This document shows, one piece after another, positions 46,358 through 54,000 of a stretch of DNA of 64,000 nucleotides (positions are counted from its first letter, which is position 1; each line of letters opens with the position of its first letter). Position numbers and translations under genes: made by a program. The DNA is from Pirellulales bacterium. GTDB taxonomy: Bacteria; Planctomycetota; Planctomycetia; Pirellulales; JALHPA01. Where the stretch lies: NCBI GenBank assembly GCA_033762255.1, contig JANRLT010000022.1, positions 1 through 64,000 on the forward strand, in the 5' to 3' direction. The notes beneath the pieces were generated by a model. The model had not been told where the DNA came from and did no database searches. It saw nothing but the letters and a program-made list of their open reading frames with translations.

Positions 46358-47083
46358 CTAATACCCCCCGGCGGGAGCGCTGGTGGTTGCCGCCAACGGG
46401 GTCAAATTCAGCCTTTTGCGGCATTCATCTAGGATTTCCGCCGTCCGGCTCGTGCCGCAGCGGGTCGCGCCCAATTCCCGCGCGGCTAGGACCATGTCCA
46501 GGTCGCGCAGTCCCCCGGCCGCTTTTATCTGCACATGCGGGGCGGCATAAGCCCGCATCAGCCGCAAATCGTCCAGCGTGGCGCCGCCGCTGCCGAATCC
46601 CGTCGAGGTCTTTACCCAATCCGCGCCCAAATCCGAGCAGATTTTGCACAATTCGCGTTTGTGCGCGTCGGTGAGATAGCAATTTTCAAAAATGACTTTT
46701 ACTTTTTGGCCCGCGTCGTGGGTGGTCTGAATGATGGGGGCTAATTCCGCCGTCAAATAATTCCAGCGCTCGCTGACCGCCTGGCTGATATTGATGACCA
46801 CATCCAGTTCCTCGCAGCCATCGGCCAGGGCCTGGCGGGCCTCGGCCAGCTTGACCGAGGCATGTTGTCCCCCGTGGGGAAAGCCAATCACCGTGCTTAC
46901 CCGCACCGTGCCGCCGCGCAAAATGTTCGCGCAGCGGGTAACGGCATAGGGCAAAATGCAGACGCTAGCCACATCATAATCGAGCGCCAGACGACAGCCC
47001 GCGTCTAATTGCTCCTCTTTTAACGCGGGGGTCAATAGGGCATGATCGATCAACTTGGCGATTTCCGCGTATGTCCACGACAT
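46358..47083 (-). CDS. deoC: Deoxyribose-phosphate aldolase
   Basis: The ATG at 47083 begins the homologous region (MSWTYAEIAKLIDHALLTP); an upstream extension to 47188 is not conserved-looking. The 241-residue enzyme splits deoxyribose-5-phosphate into acetaldehyde and glyceraldehyde-3-phosphate. It has the catalytic Schiff-base lysine in ADWVKTSTGFGSGGAT and the second lysine in VQIKAAGG. It disposes of deoxyribose from nucleoside breakdown, in line with the phosphorylase and transporter in this window. Converges on the PPC gene. Confidence 0.95.
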   Translation of the reverse strand: MSWTYAEIAKLIDHALLTPALKEEQLDAGCRLALDYDVASVCILPYAVTRCANILRGGTVRVSTVIGFPHGGQHASVKLAEARQALADGCEELDVVINISQAVSERWNYLTAELAPIIQTTHDAGQKVKVIFENCYLTDAHKRELCKICSDLGADWVKTSTGFGSGGATLDDLRLMRAYAAPHVQIKAAGGLRDLDMVLAARELGATRCGTSRTAEILDECRKRLNLTPLAATTSAPAGGY

Positions 47084-47308
47084 GGTTTTAACTCTACGCC
47101 AGGGAATTATCTTTATAGCGCTTCCCCGCGATTTTAGGCAAATGCGGGGAAACCGCAGGGATCTCACCATTGGACAGGGCAATTTCAAGGTGTCAAGCGG
47201 GGATGGGGGATGATTTTGTGCATCGCTTGATTTTCGCGCTTTGCCTCCGAATGATTGATTTCAGTGGATTGAATGCCAATCTTTCTGTTTTCCCCCTGGA
47301 TAAGCCTT

Positions 47309-48004
47309 ATGTTTCAGGTTAGAAAATCGAACGCGCGCGGCCATGTTCAGCATGGTTGGCTGGAGTCTTTTCACACGTTTAGCTTTGCCGATTACCACGA
47401 TCCCCAATGGACCGGCTACCGCCATCTGCGCGTTATCAATGATGACTGGATTATGCCCGGACAGGGCTTTGGACAACATCCCCACCGCGACATGGAAATC
47501 ATTACCTACATGCTGGAGGGAGAACTGGAACACCGCGATTCCCTGGGGAATGGGCGAATCTTGCGCGCGGGAGACGTGCAGTACATGGCGGCGGGAACGG
47601 GAATCCTCCACAGTGAATTTAACCCCAATCCCGCCACGCCGACGCACTTGCTCCAAATTTGGATCAAGCCCGACACCCGTGGAGTCGCTCCCCGCTATGC
47701 GGAAATGTCATTAACGGATCAACAACCCGGAACGTTGCGGCTGGTCGCCAGCGCGGATGGCCGCGCGGGGTCGATCTTGATTCACCAGGACGCCGATTTG
47801 TGGATCGGCAAATTGAATACCGGTCAAGAAGTTTTCCATTCTCTCAACGAGTCTCGACACTTGTGGCTACATGTGGCCACGGGCGAAATCACCGTGAACG
47901 GCCAGATGCTGGCAGCCGGCGATGCCTTGTATGGAGCGGGACCGGCGCGACTAAGTCTAACATGTGTCCAACCCGCCCAAGCGCTGCTGTTTGATCTGGC
48001 ATAA
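47309..48004 (+). CDS. Pirin family protein (YhhW-like)
   Basis: The ATG at 47309 starts the conserved region (MFQVRKSNARGHVQHGWLES); an ATG at 47273 would add 12 residues. The 231-residue bicupin shows pirin's metal-binding residues: HPHRDMEIITYMLEGELEHRDSLG and MAAGTGILHSEFN. Pirins bind iron or other metals; some act as quercetinases and others as regulators. Activity here is undetermined. It stands between deoC and the giant surface-protein gene. Confidence 0.9.
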   Translation: MFQVRKSNARGHVQHGWLESFHTFSFADYHDPQWTGYRHLRVINDDWIMPGQGFGQHPHRDMEIITYMLEGELEHRDSLGNGRILRAGDVQYMAAGTGILHSEFNPNPATPTHLLQIWIKPDTRGVAPRYAEMSLTDQQPGTLRLVASADGRAGSILIHQDADLWIGKLNTGQEVFHSLNESRHLWLHVATGEITVNGQMLAAGDALYGAGPARLSLTCVQPAQALLFDLA

Positions 48005-48032
48005 AAAAAACGCCCGGAGAACTCCGGGCGTT
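48003..48032 (-). terminator. Intrinsic terminator of the giant surface-protein gene
   Basis: A perfect AACGCCCGGAG / CTCCGGGCGTT stem with a two-base loop. On the minus strand it is followed by eight T, which is the classic form; on the plus strand no T-run follows. It lies about 62 bp past the giant gene's stop, and may also slow plus-strand transcripts from pirin. Confidence 0.88.
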
Positions 48033-48094
48033 AGTGGAACGGGATTCAATGACAATGAAATCGATTGGCAAATGCAACAATCGGGGAGTATTGT

Positions 48095-51000
48095 TTAGAA
48101 CTCGCCAAAGAAGTCCGCCACGGCGAGTCCGCGGGCTGACTTGGTGGTGGATTCTTCCGCCTGATGCCAAACGGCTCCGGCCAGAACATCCGCTCCCACC
48201 AGGCTTTCAACATCGCTTTCGCTAAACAAGGCGATCACATCCCCGGCGGCCAGCGGATTCCCCACGCCCGAACCAAAGTTCGAGTCGATGGGCAGGTAGT
48301 CAGCTGGTGTGACCAATCCGTCAAAATCCCCATCGCCCAGAGTCCATCCACCGGAGAGGCCCGGCGTGGTGGATCCCAAGAAGGAATCAACCACGGTGTA
48401 ATCGGCTCCATCGACCTGGCCATCGAGGTTATAATCGCCCGGATAGGTAAAGCGGATAATCGTTTGATTAAATCCGGTTCCAAAGGTCGAATTACCCAAG
48501 GTCAGATCGTAGAAGGGATTACCAACGTCGCCGAACTGGCTGTTGGCGTTATCCACCGCAATGATGATCCGGCCGCCTCCAGAGTTGTCGACTGTGGTGC
48601 TGCCGATGACGGGCACACCGCTGCCGGTGGCGATAAGGCCAAACGAGTAATAGTTATCGATAAAGGCCGTAATATCACCCGTGGGGTTGGTCCCCAACGG
48701 ATCATAATTCAAGACCAAATCGTTATCGTTCAGGTCAATCAGGCTTTCGCCGCTCATCGCCAGGCTATTCAACACCAACAGGCCGTTGGCCAAGCCGTTT
48801 TCACGGATTGTCAAGCGGCTGGCATTTCCCAATAACGAAAGCGCGTCGCCACGCAAACCATTTACCGTCAGGCCAGAGCCAACGGTGATCGTGACATCGC
48901 GGGTGTCAACCAAGGGCAGGGGATCGGTATCTACCAGGTTGACGTTTTTCGCGATAGAGACCGTGCCATCGACCGTGACGCCCGCGGCGGCGGCAATGGT
49001 CAGCGACCCGCTGTCGATATCGGTGATATTGGCACTGAGGGTGACTCCCCCTGCGCTAGTCAGACTGATCGGCGCGCCGCTGTCCGTACCAGTGGCTCCA
49101 CCAATCCGCAGGACGCCGGCGTCATTGGTAATCACAATGTCATGGGTCGCGTTGCCGCTGGTGGTATTAGCGGTAAAGCTCGCGCCATCCACTTCGCTCA
49201 AGTAGATGCCACCATTAATGTTGGTCGCCACAACCGTGCCCGCCTGGGTGCGAACCGGCTGGGTGGGGCTGCCGATGTTATTTTCATCGGCCAGCAATAC
49301 CACGGTGCCGCTGCCGACATTGACCACGGCTCCCGGTTGCATCGTGATGCCGCCAGCCCGGCTGGCGCTGGTTCGGGCCAAAGGATCCACCGTTACCGTG
49401 CCGCCATCGCCAGTGGTGACATTGTTGAGCACAATTTGGCTATTCCCTTCGGCAGAGACAGTCAGCAACACTGCGTTGGCGGTGGTGTTGCTAGTCGTGA
49501 TGCTGCTGGCGGGATCCATGAGTAATTGATGGCCCGTGCTGACGCCATCTAAATTGGTGTCGATCTGGACTGTACCGGCAAAGCCCGCACCCCCAATAGC
49601 GCTGTAAATGAACACGCTGTCATCAGCCTGCAAGATAATCGCGCCCGGACCTTGGGTGGTCACCGGCCCGCGGATCGTCAGATCATGGCCGGTGGAGTTA
49701 GTGGTCATCACTGTCACCCCGCCACCTGTGGCGGTGGCATTGAACACGGCGAAATCATTCGGTCCCCAGGCATTCACATATAACCCGCCGGTCCCCGCGG
49801 TGCCGTACAGGCCATGCACCAACTCGGTTTGGGGATTGATGGAAATCGCCGCATCCAACGGGAGCGGACTGGATACCGTTCCGATGGAGCCATTGGCGCC
49901 GCTGGTCAGGTAGAACTCGGCGGCGCGGATGGTGGTGGAGTTTGTCAGGAGGCGATCCGGCGTGGGAATGCCTTCGGCCAACAGGATCGAACCTCCGGCA
50001 TTCACGGTCAGACGGCCCACGCTGGGGGAAACACCGCCGCCGGTGGACATCCGGGCCAACCGGGCATCACCCGCGCCGCCAACCGTAATCGTGATCGCCG
50101 CATTGGTCGTGTTATCCGTGGAAACGGTTGCCACCGGGCTTTGGCTGTAGCCTTCGGCTCCGGTATTATCGGTGTTGGCGTTGATGGTAATGGTTCCCAA
50201 CATACTCAAGTTACCGATATCGGCGTTCACCACAATCCCGTCATCGCTACTTAGGAAAATATTTCCCTGGTAGGTCTGCAGGGCACTGTCGACGGCCAAG
50301 ATACCAGACAAATTGGTAAAGGAGACATCTCCCGTTCCAATGGCCAAACCGCGAATACTGGCTCCATCCAACTCGGTGACGTAAGCTCCCCCTTCACCAG
50401 CCAAGGCCGTGATCGCCCCCGCCTGTGTGCGAATGGGGTCCGTGCTGGTGCCGATCGCTCCCGCCCGGATATCCACAAAGCCATTCCCCACATTAATCAA
50501 GGTGCCGGCGGTTTGGGTAACGGTGGAAAAGCTGTTGATGGAAACCTCGCCACCGGCTGCGGTCGTATTGCCCAGGATGGTGAGTGAGTCGCCTAGTTGC
50601 CCGCCGCCGACAATTTGCAAGGAATCCTCGATCGCTTGCAGCGTGACGGAATCCACGCCGTCTCCCGTGTTGACCTTGAGCAGGTTGACGCTGCTAGAAG
50701 GCCCGGTCGCGGTGTTGGCATCGGACAATGTCCAGCCGTTGGCAATCGCGGCGGCGGTCAGGGTGATCGGCTCGCCACTGTCGCTGATCGTGTAGACCCC
50801 GCTTGCCGCATTGATGACAACATTGTTGGCAAAGCCCGTTCCAGCGGAGTACGCCAGGACACCGTCCACCACATCCAGCGTCGCGGCAACCGCCGTGGCC
50901 GAAGGTGGCAAGTAGAAAATCGTTAATTCCGGACGGGTGTCCGCCGTGGTGGCATTCATACTATTAAAGATCCAACCATCGCTGCCACCCGCCCAGGGAA

Positions 51001-54000
51001 CAATACCCCAACCATTGTTGGCTTCGCCATTCACCCAAGCCTGAACATCGTTAGTGACGTTGTAGTAATTGCGGGCGGACTGTTCATTGGGGGAGAGAGC
51101 CGCTTGTCCCGCCTGGTCACTGTAAATGCCAGTGGTTTCGGTTGCTGGATCAATACCCTCAACGGTGGTATTCCAGGTTGGATTTAACCCAAAGTCGGTG
51201 TTCAAGCGGAAGAACCGTCCACCATCACCGCGGGAGTTACCTGAATTGGAAAACAGCATCAAACTGGCGCCTAGAATTGTCGAACCAGCGGGAATCTGAT
51301 TGATCGCGTTCCCCACCAAATCGCCATACTTAATAATTCCGTGCGCGGCGTTATTGCCCCCATCGGTAAAGTCAATCAGGATCGTTTGGGCATTGGATGC
51401 ATCGGCATCCGGGGCATTCTGCGATACCTGGGTGTCAAAGCCGGCAGTGTAGCCATTCACATTTTGCTGCAACACCAGCGTTTGGGTGCCGGGAGTGATC
51501 CAGGTGACTACCAGTTGCGGGCGATTACCCACAATAGCCGCCTCGGAGGAATCCAGGCTCCAGGTGTAGGGATTGGGTGAAATTGGCAAGAAAGCCCAAC
51601 CATTATTGGTTTCGCCATTCGACCAGGCTTGCAGGTCATCCCGCACGCCAAAATTTGCCTGACCAGCATTGACACCCGCCCCGCCAGCGGCACTGCCAGC
51701 AAACGAATTAAACGCCGTGCGGGCCTCGACATTGTTATTTTGGATGCCGTTTCCGCCAAATGTGTTCCAGTTATCCGTGGCGGACCAGCTGCTAACCATG
51801 CGGTGCAGTTGTCCCCCCAGGTTGGCTGCAGTGGAGTTCAGTGTTAAGTAGGCATCAATGATTTTTGCACCAAACGGAATCTGGCCCGGCCCGTTGCCGA
51901 ACAGATTCTCGTAACGGAGCAACGTCGTTTGCTGAGTACCCGAGGTCGGCGAGACGCTGAGCGTGGTCGCGGCGCTGTTGTCGGCGGTTGGGTTGGCGGC
52001 TTGGATCACCGTGTCCACCGTGCCGGTGTAGCCGTTAAACCCTTGCAAGAAGATCGAATTGTTGATCAGCGGATTGTCAAAGGTGGGGGTAACAGTGATG
52101 CTGGCAGTTTCTGTCGCCACGCTAAACGGAGTGGTAAAGCCACTGAGCGAGGCATCAAACAAATCGCCATTGACACCCTGGCTTTGATCCCACGCGCGGA
52201 AGGTCAAACCCGTGGAAACGGTACCATTGTAATTTGGGCTGGGGATAAACCGCACGCGTGTCGTGGCGTCCGACGCCAACAAGCGGGCGGAATTTGCCGT
52301 CACTCCCGCCAAGCTGGCCCAGGTCGCTCCGTTATCCAGCGAGTATTCCCAGGCGCCGTTGGAGTTGCTAACGCCAATCACGGCAATCCCTTCGGGGTCG
52401 CCATCCAGGTCCGTGATGCGATCGCCACCCGCACTGCTGATAATAGCCGACACCAGCGAGCCGCTATTGGAAATAGTATCCTCGTTGATTGCGCCCAGAC
52501 TCATGTTCCCGGTGTTATCGAGGACCGGAGCGGCATTGACACTGGCAGACTTGACCCAATCTTCGTTACCACTGGCGGCCAGCGGGGTATTATCATCCTG
52601 GCTGACAATCGTGCCATTGGCAGTGACCGTTAGGACGTAGCTGCCATCCAGATTGGTCGGCACCGTCAGGTTGTTGATCGTCCAGTTAATATTATTAGAG
52701 GTGGTAACGGTGACTCCTGTCAGCGATACCGGCAATGAATTGCGGGTAAGCGTCAAATCACTGATGTCAAAGCCATTCACCGCCTCGGTAAAGTTGACCT
52801 GGATCGACGCGACCGAGCTATTACGCGGATCGGGGAAGACATTGACCACGTCCACGACCGGCACGGTCTTGGTATAGGTTAAGACCACGTCATTACCATC
52901 GCCACCGGCGTAATTGATGGTAAAGAAGTAGGTGTCCAGGATGATGCTCGACCCTTGGGCAAAGGTGCCGCTAACCGTCCCCATGTTATTAATCAAGGTA
53001 AACGAGTCGCCCAACGTCGGCATATAGCCCAGCGTTAGTGCCAGCGTCGCCCCACCCAAGGTGAAATTGTCGGTATTGATTTGGTCGTATAAGCTACCGG
53101 CCGTGACGCCATTCAGGTCAAAACTGGCCGTGGAACCCGCGGTCAGGGTCAAATCGTCGGTGATCAACCCAATGGGGGAAAGACCGGGGGCAACAGTACC
53201 TCCGGCAAGAATGCTCAACGGCCCGCTCACCGTTCCAAAGCCCAGAAGGCTTTCGCCGGAACCAACTTCAAAACCAGTGGCCGAGACCAGAATCCCTCCG
53301 CCCAGCGTGGTCGTGGGGCCAAGCTGAACAACATTTCCATCCGTCACGGTGACGGTATTATTGAGGATGTTCCACGGGGCGGAGGCAAAGACATCGCCGG
53401 ACATGGCGTCCAGAATGATCGGGCCGCTATTGGCATCTCCCACCTGGGCGGCAAGTTCAATTCCCCCCGGGCTTTGCAAGAAAAACACGCTGCCGGTGAA
53501 GCTGTCATTGGCCGACGGACCAGTGACTCGCAACAGCCCCGATAGGTTATTGACGACGACCGAAGGAACGGAAATCGTTGAACCACCTGGAACCGAGGTA
53601 TTGACCGTCAGATCCGCACCGTCCGTTTCCGTGATGTAAATGCCATCCTGGGTGGTGGTGGCAATAATCGTGCCAGCGGTTGTGCGAATGCTGTTCAGAT
53701 TATCGCCAATGGAACCACCGGAACCACCGCCGCCGCCGTTGAGGATCACGGTCCCCGTCGCTCCGGCATTCAGCGTGTTGACCATGCTGGCATTGAGGAT
53801 ACTTCCCGCGCGGGCCGGGTTGGTACCCGCCGCGGCGTTGATCGTGATCGTGCCACCGTTGCCGACTTCCACATTGCTGATAATAATCGCGCTAAAGTTG
53901 CTGCTGACGGAAGTCGCGGAGAGGGACAGAGTAACTGCGTTCGCGGTGTTATTAGTCGTGAACACACCGGGGGAGTTGGTCATATCCAGGCGGTGTCCGT

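Noticed and set aside
48164-48835. Plus-strand ORF of 223 residues inside the giant surface-protein gene
   Set aside because: Shadow frame opposite the dockerin-like end; no ribosome-binding site or domain.
51929-52633. Plus-strand ORF of 234 residues inside the giant surface-protein gene
   Set aside because: Shadow frame opposite DNRLRE and Ig-like regions.
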